From the NCBI GenBank assembly GCA_040005265.1, contig JBDTZF010000075.1:1-12730 (forward strand): a DNA stretch of 12,730 nt, given 5' to 3'. The notes beneath the pieces are model-generated. The model was not told where the DNA came from, made no database searches, and saw nothing but the letters and a program-made list of their open reading frames with translations. This DNA is from JBDTZF01 sp040005265. Its GTDB lineage: Bacteria > Verrucomicrobiota > Verrucomicrobiia > Chthoniobacterales > UBA10450. The translations under genes were made by a program, and so were the position numbers. Shown in pieces: positions 7,035 to 12,730 of the stretch (its first letter is position 1; every line of letters begins with the position of its first letter).

Positions 7035-7769
7035 ATGAAGAAAGAACGCTGCGCTTTAGTTGATGGAACGCCCGCTTCGCGGGCTTTGGTTGAGCGCTAT
7101 CAACTATCAACTCGTAACTATCGACTGCTCTTATTAGTCATTGCTTTGGCAGCCGTGATCCACACCGCGCCGGCGCAAGATAAAATTCCACTGGTCGAAA
7201 TTAAGTCGGTTGATCCGTCGATCGTTGTCGAACTGCGCTATGCCGGTTCGAACAATCTTGCGGGCCGTCCGTTATATCAGCCGAATACGCCGGCGCTCAT
7301 TCGTCCCGAGGTCGCGCGGCGCCTGGCGGCGGCCCAGACCATTCTCAAGCGATACGGTTACTGCCTCAAGATCTGGGATGCCTACCGCCCGAATTCGGTG
7401 CAAGTGGAACTTTGGAAAGCCGCGGCCAAGAACGATTACGTTGCTAATCCTACCGCCGGCGCAGGTTCATTACACAGTTGGGGCGTGGCCGTGGATGCTA
7501 CTCTCACCGATTTCTATAACCGTCCGGTCAGCATGCCCACCGATTACGATAACTTTACACCAGCGGCGATGTGGAAGTATCAAGGGACCGATCCCGCCGT
7601 TCGCGCGCATCTTTATTTGCTGCAAAGCACGATGCGCGATGCCGGGTTCCTGGGAATACGCACCGAGTGGTGGCATTTCACCGTTCGGGGTTGGCAAAAA
7701 TTCTTGCCTCCCGAAGAAGCGAAGCGCGCCATGGAAGGGTTCGGAACCAAGTGGGAAGGCCAATTATGA
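7035..7769 (+). CDS. D-alanyl-D-alanine dipeptidase, VanX/DdpX-like (peptidase M15D)
   Basis: A zinc metallopeptidase expected to hydrolyse D-Ala-D-Ala. Of 244 aa, residues 30-48 (RLLLLVIALAAVIHTAPAQ) form a hydrophobic signal-like segment ending APA-Q, so export to the periplasm or anchoring is likely. The catalytic set is complete: R118 in WDAYRP, zinc ligands H147 and D154 in SLHSWGVAVD, catalytic E211 and zinc ligand H214 in EWWHF, with VanX spacing (H-x6-D, E-x2-H). The N-terminal 29 residues are unusual: they are encoded by a hairpin and heptamer repeat (7058-7124) that looks intergenic. ATG 7035 immediately follows the previous TAG; no Shine-Dalgarno site. With no vanH, vanA or two-component genes nearby, a housekeeping muropeptide-recycling role is likelier than vancomycin resistance. 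Confidence 0.9.
   Translation: MKKERCALVDGTPASRALVERYQLSTRNYRLLLLVIALAAVIHTAPAQDKIPLVEIKSVDPSIVVELRYAGSNNLAGRPLYQPNTPALIRPEVARRLAAAQTILKRYGYCLKIWDAYRPNSVQVELWKAAAKNDYVANPTAGAGSLHSWGVAVDATLTDFYNRPVSMPTDYDNFTPAAMWKYQGTDPAVRAHLYLLQSTMRDAGFLGIRTEWWHFTVRGWQKFLPPEEAKRAMEGFGTKWEGQL
7058..7124. repeat. Palindrome plus heptamer repeat inside the 5' end of the dipeptidase gene
   Basis: Contains the perfect hairpin gcccgc/gcgggc (7070-7075 with 7079-7084, loop ttc) and then four heptamers in register: CTATCAA (7097-7103), CTATCAA (7104-7110), CTCGTAA (7111-7117) and CTATCGA (7118-7124). TTGATGG at 7060-7066 is the same heptamer inverted, and agttgat (7058-7064) can pair with atcaact (7106-7112), making the whole a larger stem. 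It reads through in frame as residues 8-30 of the protein, just before the signal-like segment. The same heptamer family is in the lpxK leader. Confidence 0.65.
7753..7759 (+). promoter_or_regulatory. Shine-Dalgarno-like site for the four-TM protein
   Basis: GGGAAGG lies 6 bases before the ATG at 7766, within the end of the dipeptidase gene. It is the only convincing ribosome-binding site in the window; other starts have none. It supports the ATGA-overlap start for the next gene. Confidence 0.5.
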
Positions 7770-8275
7770 TCGACACTTTTCTTCGGGATTTGCGTCAACC
7801 CGAATACATCCACGTCTTGCTCAATCCCCTTCCCATCTACGGACTTCTGGTGGGATTGATCGGATTACTCCTGGCTATTTGTCTGCGCAGTCGTCCCGCC
7901 AAAATCGCAACACTGGCGATCATCCTGATTAGCTCTGCCTCAGCCTGGCCTGTATTTGAATACGGCGAACAAGCTTACGATCGCGTTTTGACAATGACGG
8001 ACGATCCGGGTCACGCCTGGCTGAACGAACACAGACACCGCGCCGATCAGTTTATTTTTGTTTTCTACGCGCTGGCTGTTTTGAGCGCCGCCGCCATCGC
8101 GATCCCAATCAAGTGGCCAAAATCTTCGGTGCCGCTTGCCCTCGCGGTGCTCCTGCTCGGCGCGGTCACCTTCGGAATGGGGACACACATTGCTCATGCC
8201 GGCGGGAAAATCCGGCACAAGGAATTCCGCAATGAACCGCCACCGCCCCAGCGAGCCGAAGAAGAACGGGATTAG
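7766..8275 (+). CDS. Four-transmembrane protein of unknown function (DUF2231-like layout)
   Basis: A 169-aa membrane protein with hydrophobic helices at about 21-40, 46-64, 95-113 and 121-139, and a charged, proline-rich cytoplasmic-type tail (EPPPPQRAEEERD). Histidines cluster near helix ends: H16 before LLNPLPIYG, H83, H89 and H91 before helix 3, and H141 and H144 in the GTHIAHAGGKIRH segment after helix 4. This resembles small four-helix DUF2231-type membrane proteins, where such histidines may bind a cofactor; I could not prove membership. Its ATG overlaps the dipeptidase stop (ATGA at 7766-7769), and a GGGAAGG site precedes it. The frame is open further upstream, but that is the shadow of the dipeptidase gene. 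Coupling suggests it is made together with the dipeptidase. Confidence 0.82.
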   Translation: MIDTFLRDLRQPEYIHVLLNPLPIYGLLVGLIGLLLAICLRSRPAKIATLAIILISSASAWPVFEYGEQAYDRVLTMTDDPGHAWLNEHRHRADQFIFVFYALAVLSAAAIAIPIKWPKSSVPLALAVLLLGAVTFGMGTHIAHAGGKIRHKEFRNEPPPPQRAEEERD

Positions 8276-8319
8276 ATCGACATCGTACAACGGCCTGCCT
8301 GCACCGCTTTTTCGGATAG

Positions 8320-8336
8320 GCAAGCGAAGCGCTTGC
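8320..8336. repeat. Hairpin gcaagcg-aag-cgcttgc in the gap before the permease
   Basis: A perfect 7-bp stem with a 3-base loop in the 77-bp gap between the four-TM gene and the permease gene, 16 bp before the permease GTG. No T-run follows (ctctacaa), so it is unlikely to stop transcription completely; it may be a small dispersed palindrome or an mRNA processing or stability element. Confidence 0.55.
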
Positions 8337-8352
8337 TCTACAATTCTCTTCC

Positions 8353-9789
8353 GTGGCGACTGAATTGGATCGTGCCGAACGCGACATCGAACAGCATAGC
8401 GACGCGCTCAAGAAACCTCTCGGCCTCCGCGATCTCGTTCTCACCCAGATTGTCTTCGTCGTCGGATCGAGCTGGGTTGGTGCTGCGGCGAAACTTGGCA
8501 CGGCCCATTTGTTTTTCTGGCTGCTCGCCATTTTGCTTTTCTACATTCCGCAAGCTGCGGTGGTCATTTATCTGAATCGACTGATGCCGCTGGAGGGCGG
8601 ACTCTATCAATGGGCAAAGCTTGGGTTCAACAATTTCGCCGGCTTCATCGTCGCGTGGAATCTCTGGTTGCTTTCGATCACCGTGATCGCGTTAGGCGGC
8701 ATGTTTGTGACCACGAACCTCTCCTACGCAATTGGGCAGAGCGGCGCCTGGATGCCACAGAGCAAATGGTGCGTGTCATTGATCAGTTGCGCCCTGGTCG
8801 CCGGGCTGGCCTGGACCGCGATTCGTGGCCTGGCCCTGGGAAAATGGGTCCACAACATCGGCGCGCTTGCCATGTTTCTTGCCTATGGCGCGCTAATTAT
8901 ATTGCCGTTCGTTAGTCTGGCGCGGGGGGATTTGAAGGAGTACCACCCGCTTCGATTTGCTGCCCCAACGATGTCGATCTTCTTTTGCCTGAACATTTTC
9001 ACCAAACTCGCGGTCGGCGCACTGAGCGGATTTGAGTATGTCGCCATCCTTGCCGGCGAAGCACGGGCCCCCGCGCGGAACATCGGTCGCTCGGTAATGA
9101 TCGCCTCGCCGATTATTGCGCTGATGTTTATTTTCGGGACCAGCTCCGTCCTCGCATTCGTCGGCGATAGCCAGATCGATCTCATTGGCCCGGTGCCGCA
9201 GACATTGCGATTAGGTCTGCGCTTTTTTCCAATTGCCGGTGCCATCGCATCGGTGGGAATCATCATGATGACCGTGCGATCGATCTCAGCTACCAGCATT
9301 CATGTTACTGGCAGCTCGCGATTGCCGATGGTGGCAGGCTGGGACAATCTCCTGCCCGCCTGGTTCTCCCGATTGCATCCGCGATACAAAACGCCAATCA
9401 ACTCTATCTTTTTCGTGGGCGGCGTCACACTCGTCATCGCAATTGCCAGCCAGATCGGGGCCGGAATTCAGGAAGCGTTTCAACTCGTGGACAATGCCGC
9501 GAACGTTTTTTACGGCATCGTTTATTTCATCCTATTCGCCATTCCGCTAATTGGCGCAGCCAGAATTCGCAAAGGCGCGCCATTGTGGCTGCGCATTGCC
9601 GCCGCCTCCGGCGTTGCCGTTTGTTTGCTAACAATCTTTTTCACCGTCTACCCGATCATCGACGTCCCGAATCCGATGATGTTCGGGGCAAAGATTATTG
9701 CCGTCACTGTGATCGCAAACGCGATTGGCCTGATTATTTTTATGGTGGGCCGGAAGCGCCGTGTTGCCCAGCGAAACTTGACTGCTTAA
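8353..9789 (+). CDS. APC-superfamily amino-acid permease
   Basis: An inner-membrane secondary transporter of 478 aa with about 12 hydrophobic helices. Family features: a cytoplasmic N terminus (1-28) leading into GLRDLVLTQIVFVVGSSWVG (the first unwound helix region), PLEGGLYQWAKLGFNNFAGFIVAWN after helix 2, the helix 6 region ALSGFEYVAILAGEARAPARNIGRS, and HPRYKTPINSIFF before helix 9. These place it in the amino acid/polyamine/organocation group (PF13520-like). The substrate cannot be read from the sequence. The start is GTG 8353 without a Shine-Dalgarno site; the next in-frame ATG lies at 8584, inside the second membrane region, so GTG is the only sensible start. The last four codons form one arm of the terminator hairpin, and the TAA is its loop. 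It is the last gene of the 5163-9789 group; D-Ala or another product of the dipeptidase is a speculative substrate. Confidence 0.9.
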   Translation: MATELDRAERDIEQHSDALKKPLGLRDLVLTQIVFVVGSSWVGAAAKLGTAHLFFWLLAILLFYIPQAAVVIYLNRLMPLEGGLYQWAKLGFNNFAGFIVAWNLWLLSITVIALGGMFVTTNLSYAIGQSGAWMPQSKWCVSLISCALVAGLAWTAIRGLALGKWVHNIGALAMFLAYGALIILPFVSLARGDLKEYHPLRFAAPTMSIFFCLNIFTKLAVGALSGFEYVAILAGEARAPARNIGRSVMIASPIIALMFIFGTSSVLAFVGDSQIDLIGPVPQTLRLGLRFFPIAGAIASVGIIMMTVRSISATSIHVTGSSRLPMVAGWDNLLPAWFSRLHPRYKTPINSIFFVGGVTLVIAIASQIGAGIQEAFQLVDNAANVFYGIVYFILFAIPLIGAARIRKGAPLWLRIAAASGVAVCLLTIFFTVYPIIDVPNPMMFGAKIIAVTVIANAIGLIIFMVGRKRRVAQRNLTA

Positions 9790-9803
9790 AGCAGTCAAGT
9801 TTT
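9774..9803 (+). terminator. Intrinsic terminator overlapping the permease stop codon
   Basis: aaacttgactgct (9774-9786) pairs perfectly with agcagtcaagttt (9790-9802), a 13-bp stem; the 3-base loop is the TAA stop codon (9787-9789). The 3' arm runs into TTTT (9800-9803). The A-tract on the 5' side makes it symmetrical, so it could also work on the other strand. It ends the acs-to-permease direction of transcription. Confidence 0.85.
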
Positions 9804-9983
9804 CCAGCGGAAATTATCAATCACGGAGCGCGGTAAATCGCGTAGATCCTCGTCGATCGAACGCAGATTGGAAAACAACGAGCGCTTCATCGTTTATTCA
9901 ACGGAGCAAGACCATCGATAACAAGGACTTACCTTTTTTAGTCTTAAGGCCACGCAAAGCTAATAAGAAGCTAACAAACATGC

Positions 9984-10012
9984 TTGACACTAATCCGCGA
10001 AGTTCGTAAAAG
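9984..10012 (+). promoter_or_regulatory. Candidate sigma70-type promoter
   Basis: A perfect -35 hexamer TTGACA (9984-9989), a 17-base spacer and TAAAAG (10007-10012, four of six to TATAAT) lie about 117 bp before the ATG at 10129. Transcription would begin near 10019, giving a roughly 110-nt structured leader. This is the only place upstream of the secreted protein where I see a good -35. Whether the host uses this consensus is assumed. Confidence 0.5.
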
Positions 10013-10072
10013 GTGCGCCGATTTCGATAAACGACGTTTCAACGAATCTTATCCGGCGTTGGAGTTAGGGAC

Positions 10073-10117
10073 TGGATCTGCGCTGAGACAGCGCTTGGCG
10101 CGATCTCCAAAGATCCA
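10073..10117 (+). promoter_or_regulatory. Leader hairpin of the secreted-protein mRNA
   Basis: gcgctg/cagcgc (10080-10085 with 10089-10094, loop aga) is nested between tggatct (10073-10079) and agatcca (10111-10117), which are exact reverse complements. The resulting fold would end 11 bases before the start codon, where there is no Shine-Dalgarno site, so it could affect translation. It does not match a riboswitch class I know. Confidence 0.4.
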
Positions 10118-10128
10118 ACAACTCTCAC

Positions 10129-12730
10129 ATGAATAATATCGCTCTATCCTTCCGGTCTACACGTCTGCTTTTAATCGGAGCAGTCATCGGTCTCTCCGCG
10201 CTGGCGGTGTCGGCTCTTGCCGATACGACTATTGATACCATCTCAGGATGGAATGGATCCGACGGCGTTTGCTGTTTTGGAGTTCCCGATACGGCGACCT
10301 ATGGGCAGGTGATCACCGTTCCGGCAACGGACACGGTTCTAAATGGTTTTGATCTCGAGTTGAATTTGCCTGCGACGTTGGCCTTTCAAGCAGAGGTTTA
10401 CAGTTGGGATGGCAGTAAGGCGACGGGCCCAGCCCTCTATGAAGGTCCCGTCGTGTCGACTTTAGGTAATGGCTACGAATTAGTACATTTTTCAACAGGG
10501 CCACTTTCTTTAACAGCCGGCTCTCAGTATGTCATCTTTCTGAGCTGCTCCAGAGTCCAGGCCGGCCACTCGGGTGGAGGCTCGTGGGGCTTCCGGAGTT
10601 CCAATCCATATTCAGGCGGCCTCTTCGTTTTTGTTAATAACGGCGCGAATCCCAGTCAGTGGACCACCACCGCGTGGACCCAAAACTGGACAACAACCGG
10701 TTCCGATTTGGCGTTCAGGGCCTATTTTACTCCGGGTATCACGCCATGCACCGATCCGCCGCCCGGCATGATCGGCTGGTGGCCCGGAGAGGGAAACCTG
10801 ATCGACATCCAAGGGGGTCACAACGGTACGGGAGAAGGGGGCGGGCCTGCGTTTGAAGCGGGCAAGGTCGGCCAGGCGATGAGTTTCGACGGACTAGGGA
10901 CTGGTGGCGACGACGTTCTGGTACAAGGTGTTCCTGATCCGAACGTTGAGTTCAGCTTTGACACGTGGGTTTTTTACAAGGGTCACCTAAATAACTCGAG
11001 TCACGACGGTCTCGTGGTCAAAACCGACAGCATCGGGGGCGATAGCTATGCCAGCTTTATCTATTCGGTAGACAACAGTCTTTACAACGTCGTCAACAAT
11101 CAGGTTTTCGTCAGCGATCCAAACACCGTGCCGGTAAATGCGTGGTTTCATTTGGCCGAGACTTATGACGGCACAACGGCAACAGCTTACATTAACGGCC
11201 AGGTGGTGAGCACGGCCGAGATCCCGGGGCGCCTGCCAAGTAGCAGCGGTGCTCTCGCATTTGGCAATCGCGCCGGCGGTGTCCATTTCTTTCACGGTTT
11301 GCTTGATGAAATCGAAGTGTTCAGCCGAGTGCTCTCGGTGGACGAGATCATCGTCATCAACAATGCCGGTGGTGGCGGCAAGTGCCGGCCTGAATGCCCA
11401 AAGATCGCGTTCACGTCCCTCCGCGACGGCAACTACGAGATCTATGTGATGAACATCGACGGCACCGACCAGACGCGCCTCACCAACGACGCTACCGCCA
11501 ACAAGCTTCCTTCGTTTAACGGTGATGGCAGTAAGATCGCTTTCGTTGCCGCTCGCGACGGCAACTCCGAGATCTACGTCATGAACGCCGACGGCACCGG
11601 CCAGACGAACCTCACCAATAATCCTGCGTTCGACTACTACCCGAACTTCAGCGCCGACGGCAGCAAGATCGTGTTCACTTCCGACCGGGATGGCAACGGC
11701 GAGATTTATGTGATGAATGCCAATGGCACCGGCGTGACGCGTCTGACCAACGACCCCGCCGATGATACTACCCCGTCTTTTAGCGCGGACGGCACCAAGA
11801 TCCTTTTCAGCTCCGTACGAGACGGCAACTATGAGATTTACGTCATGAACTCCGACGGCACCGGCCAGATGCGCCTTACCAATAACTCGGACTTTGACTC
11901 CGATCCGCATTTTAGCGCGGACGGCAGCAAGATCGTTTTCAGCTCCGCCCGCGACGGCAACGCGGAGATTTACATCATGAACGCCAACGGCAGCGGCCAA
12001 ACGAACCTCAGCAATAATTCGACTGATGACACCTATCCGGCCTTCAATGCGGACAGCAGCAAGATTGCTTTCAATGCCCTTCGCGACGGCAACTTCGAGA
12101 TTTACGTGATGAATCCCGACGGCTCCAATCAAACGCGCCTCACTACTAACGCGGCAGATGACTTCGCCCCATCGTGGGGAGGTCACGTCAGAACGTTTTA
12201 TCGCGATGCGGATGGCGACGGCTATGGCGATCCGAACGTAAGCAGCGACTCGTGCTCAGCGCCCGCCGGATATGTCGCGGACAACACTGACTGCGATGAC
12301 ACGAACGCTGCTGTTCATCCGGGCGCAGTGGAGGTCTGCGATGGGATCGACAACAATTGCGACGGTCAAATTGATGAAGGCGTGATGACGACGTTTTATC
12401 TCGATTCGGACGGCGACGGATATGGCGATCCGAATACGACAACCGAAGCCTGTTCAGCGCCCTCGGGCTACGTCAGCAACAACACCGATTGCAACGATTC
12501 GGATGCAACCATCCATCCCGGCGCGGTCGAGGTCTGTAACGGTATCGACGATAATTGCGACGGCCAGATCGATGAGGGCATCCCGACGAACACATACTAC
12601 AAAGACAACGACGGCGACGGCTACGGCGATCCTAATATGTCCGTTCAGTCGTGCTCAATCCCGTCCGGTTATGTGACGGACAACACCGATTGCAACGACA
12701 ACGATGCGAGCGTGCACTCGCCCCAAACAT
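10129..12730 (+). CDS. Large secreted multidomain protein (LamG, PD40 propeller, MopE repeats), 3' end outside window
   Basis: Starts at ATG 10129 and stays open to the window edge (867 codons, incomplete). Signal peptide 1-31 with basic residues R9 and R12, a hydrophobic core and ALA-D cleavage. Residues 32-205 are a beta-rich domain (GQVITVPATDTVLNGF, YSWDGSKATGPALYEG, LTAGSQYVIFLS, DLAFRAYF) of the kind I recall at the N terminus of PEP-CTERM proteins. Residues 214 to about 415 are a LamG/concanavalin-like domain (GWWPGEGN, WFHLAETYDGTTATAYINGQ, GLLDEIEVFSRVLSVDEI). After a GGGGKCRPECP linker come six 44-aa PD40/TolB-like blades (425-688) and then MopE-type D/C-rich repeats (689 onward). 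No catalytic domain is visible; a surface-binding or scaffold role is inferred. No Shine-Dalgarno site. The C terminus could carry PEP-CTERM, T9SS or another anchor. Confidence 0.92.
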   Translation, partial: MNNIALSFRSTRLLLIGAVIGLSALAVSALADTTIDTISGWNGSDGVCCFGVPDTATYGQVITVPATDTVLNGFDLELNLPATLAFQAEVYSWDGSKATGPALYEGPVVSTLGNGYELVHFSTGPLSLTAGSQYVIFLSCSRVQAGHSGGGSWGFRSSNPYSGGLFVFVNNGANPSQWTTTAWTQNWTTTGSDLAFRAYFTPGITPCTDPPPGMIGWWPGEGNLIDIQGGHNGTGEGGGPAFEAGKVGQAMSFDGLGTGGDDVLVQGVPDPNVEFSFDTWVFYKGHLNNSSHDGLVVKTDSIGGDSYASFIYSVDNSLYNVVNNQVFVSDPNTVPVNAWFHLAETYDGTTATAYINGQVVSTAEIPGRLPSSSGALAFGNRAGGVHFFHGLLDEIEVFSRVLSVDEIIVINNAGGGGKCRPECPKIAFTSLRDGNYEIYVMNIDGTDQTRLTNDATANKLPSFNGDGSKIAFVAARDGNSEIYVMNADGTGQTNLTNNPAFDYYPNFSADGSKIVFTSDRDGNGEIYVMNANGTGVTRLTNDPADDTTPSFSADGTKILFSSVRDGNYEIYVMNSDGTGQMRLTNNSDFDSDPHFSADGSKIVFSSARDGNAEIYIMNANGSGQTNLSNNSTDDTYPAFNADSSKIAFNALRDGNFEIYVMNPDGSNQTRLTTNAADDFAPSWGGHVRTFYRDADGDGYGDPNVSSDSCSAPAGYVADNTDCDDTNAAVHPGAVEVCDGIDNNCDGQIDEGVMTTFYLDSDGDGYGDPNTTTEACSAPSGYVSNNTDCNDSDATIHPGAVEVCNGIDDNCDGQIDEGIPTNTYYKDNDGDGYGDPNMSVQSCSIPSGYVTDNTDCNDNDASVHSPQT
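11401..12192 (+). repeat. Six tandem 132-bp repeats encoding PD40 beta-propeller blades
   Basis: Units begin at 11401, 11533, 11665, 11797, 11929 and 12061, each exactly 132 bp (44 codons) with no indel. The consensus is K-I-x-F-x-S-x-R-D-G-N-x-E-I-Y-V-M-N-x-D-G-T-x-Q-T-x-L-T-N-N then a variable aspartate-rich loop and P-x-F-S-A-D-G-S. DNA identity is high around gacggcaac and gagatttacgt. Six blades would close one TolB-like six-bladed propeller. The last unit ends in APSWGG instead of the FSADGS joint, a natural domain end. Confidence 0.9.
12193..12730 (+). repeat. Tandem MopE-type putative metal-binding repeats (third one incomplete)
   Basis: Units begin at 12193, 12391 and 12592, spaced 198 and 201 bp (66 and 67 aa). 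Each has D-x-D-G-D-G-Y-G-D-P-N, C-S-x-P-x-G-Y-V, N-T-D-C-x-D, and (in complete units) H-P-G-A-V-E-V-C-x-G-I-D-x-N-C-D-G-Q-I-D-E-G. Four cysteines per complete unit and the DxDGDG loops fit the putative metal-binding motif family (PF11617, named for MopE of Methylococcus); the Asp loops look calcium-binding. The third unit changes to HSPQT at the edge, so the array may end or diverge there. Confidence 0.88.

Larger units (their letters stand above)
9804..10128. other. 325-bp noncoding leader of the secreted-protein gene
   Basis: I see no gene, tRNA or recognisable riboswitch here. Bases 9804-9930 look featureless. There is a run of six T at 9934-9939, the palindrome cttaag (9944-9949), a sigma70-like promoter at 9984-10012 and a hairpin at 10080-10094 within a longer fold. 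Base composition is more AT-rich at 9900-10010 than in neighbouring genes, as expected of a promoter region. Confidence 0.6.

Noticed and set aside
7035..7769. A vancomycin-resistance gene cluster
   Set aside because: The dipeptidase has the VanX catalytic residues but there is no VanH dehydrogenase, VanA/B ligase or VanRS pair next to it, and the protein has a signal-like segment, which fits periplasmic recycling better.
9804..10128. A tRNA, riboswitch or small ORF in the long spacer
   Set aside because: No GTTCGAATC-type T-loop, cloverleaf or known aptamer motif was seen, and no reading frame with a plausible start and composition.
10987..12186. A 399-codon open frame on the minus strand with repetitive VGVHDVNL-type motifs
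   Set aside because: It is the antisense shadow of the 132-bp propeller repeats: the periodicity and codon bias of the sense strand keep the opposite frame open. The sense frame has a signal peptide and recognisable domains; the antisense product matches nothing.
1..12730. CRISPR array, defence island or prophage
   Set aside because: The only regular direct repeats are in-frame protein repeats (132 and about 198 bp) and degenerate heptamers; there are no spacers, cas-like, nuclease, integrase or structural phage genes.

Overview
The window looks like ordinary chromosome from a free-living Gram-negative bacterium, most likely Verrucomicrobiota of the soil Chthoniobacterales/Spartobacteria type. 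The grounds are an lpxK gene (so a lipid A outer membrane), mid-50s GC judged by eye, almost no Shine-Dalgarno sites, frequent GTG starts, palindromic intergenic repeats, and a secreted LamG / PD40-propeller / MopE-repeat protein. The phylum is inferred from style and recall, not from a search. I see no phage, transposase, CRISPR, toxin-antitoxin, rRNA or tRNA gene.

Left part (1-3131): lpxK on the minus strand (74-1270) is flanked by a window-truncated inverted repeat (1-62) and, just upstream of its start, a degenerate heptamer repeat (1278-1306). Divergent from it run a PUA-less RlmI/RlmK-like SAM methyltransferase (1417-2334) and a small membrane protein (2385-2651). These converge on a dodecin gene (2702-2911, minus) across a 50-bp spacer holding three hairpins. 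Between dodecin and the next gene sits a 152-bp element with perfect 26-bp inverted terminal repeats (2967-3118).

Middle part (3174-9803): acetyl-CoA synthetase (acs) is followed after 42 bp by a tight same-strand group: a 623-aa coiled-coil/one-TM protein of unknown function, a VanX-type D-Ala-D-Ala dipeptidase that starts at the base right after the previous stop, a four-TM protein overlapping it by ATGA, and, 77 bp on, an APC-family amino-acid permease. The group ends in a strong hairpin terminator whose loop is the permease stop codon. A plausible but unproven reading is an envelope or muropeptide-recycling operon: the dipeptidase cuts D-Ala-D-Ala and the permease could carry an amino acid, while the coiled-coil and four-TM proteins have no assigned role.

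Right part (9804-12730): a 325-bp leader with a sigma70-like promoter and hairpins precedes a very large secreted protein (10129 to beyond the window edge, at least 867 aa). It has a signal peptide, an N-terminal beta domain of the sort seen in PEP-CTERM proteins, a LamG-like domain, six 132-bp propeller repeats and at least three Asp/Cys-rich MopE-type metal-binding repeats. Its C terminus, which would show the anchoring or sorting signal, is outside the window.
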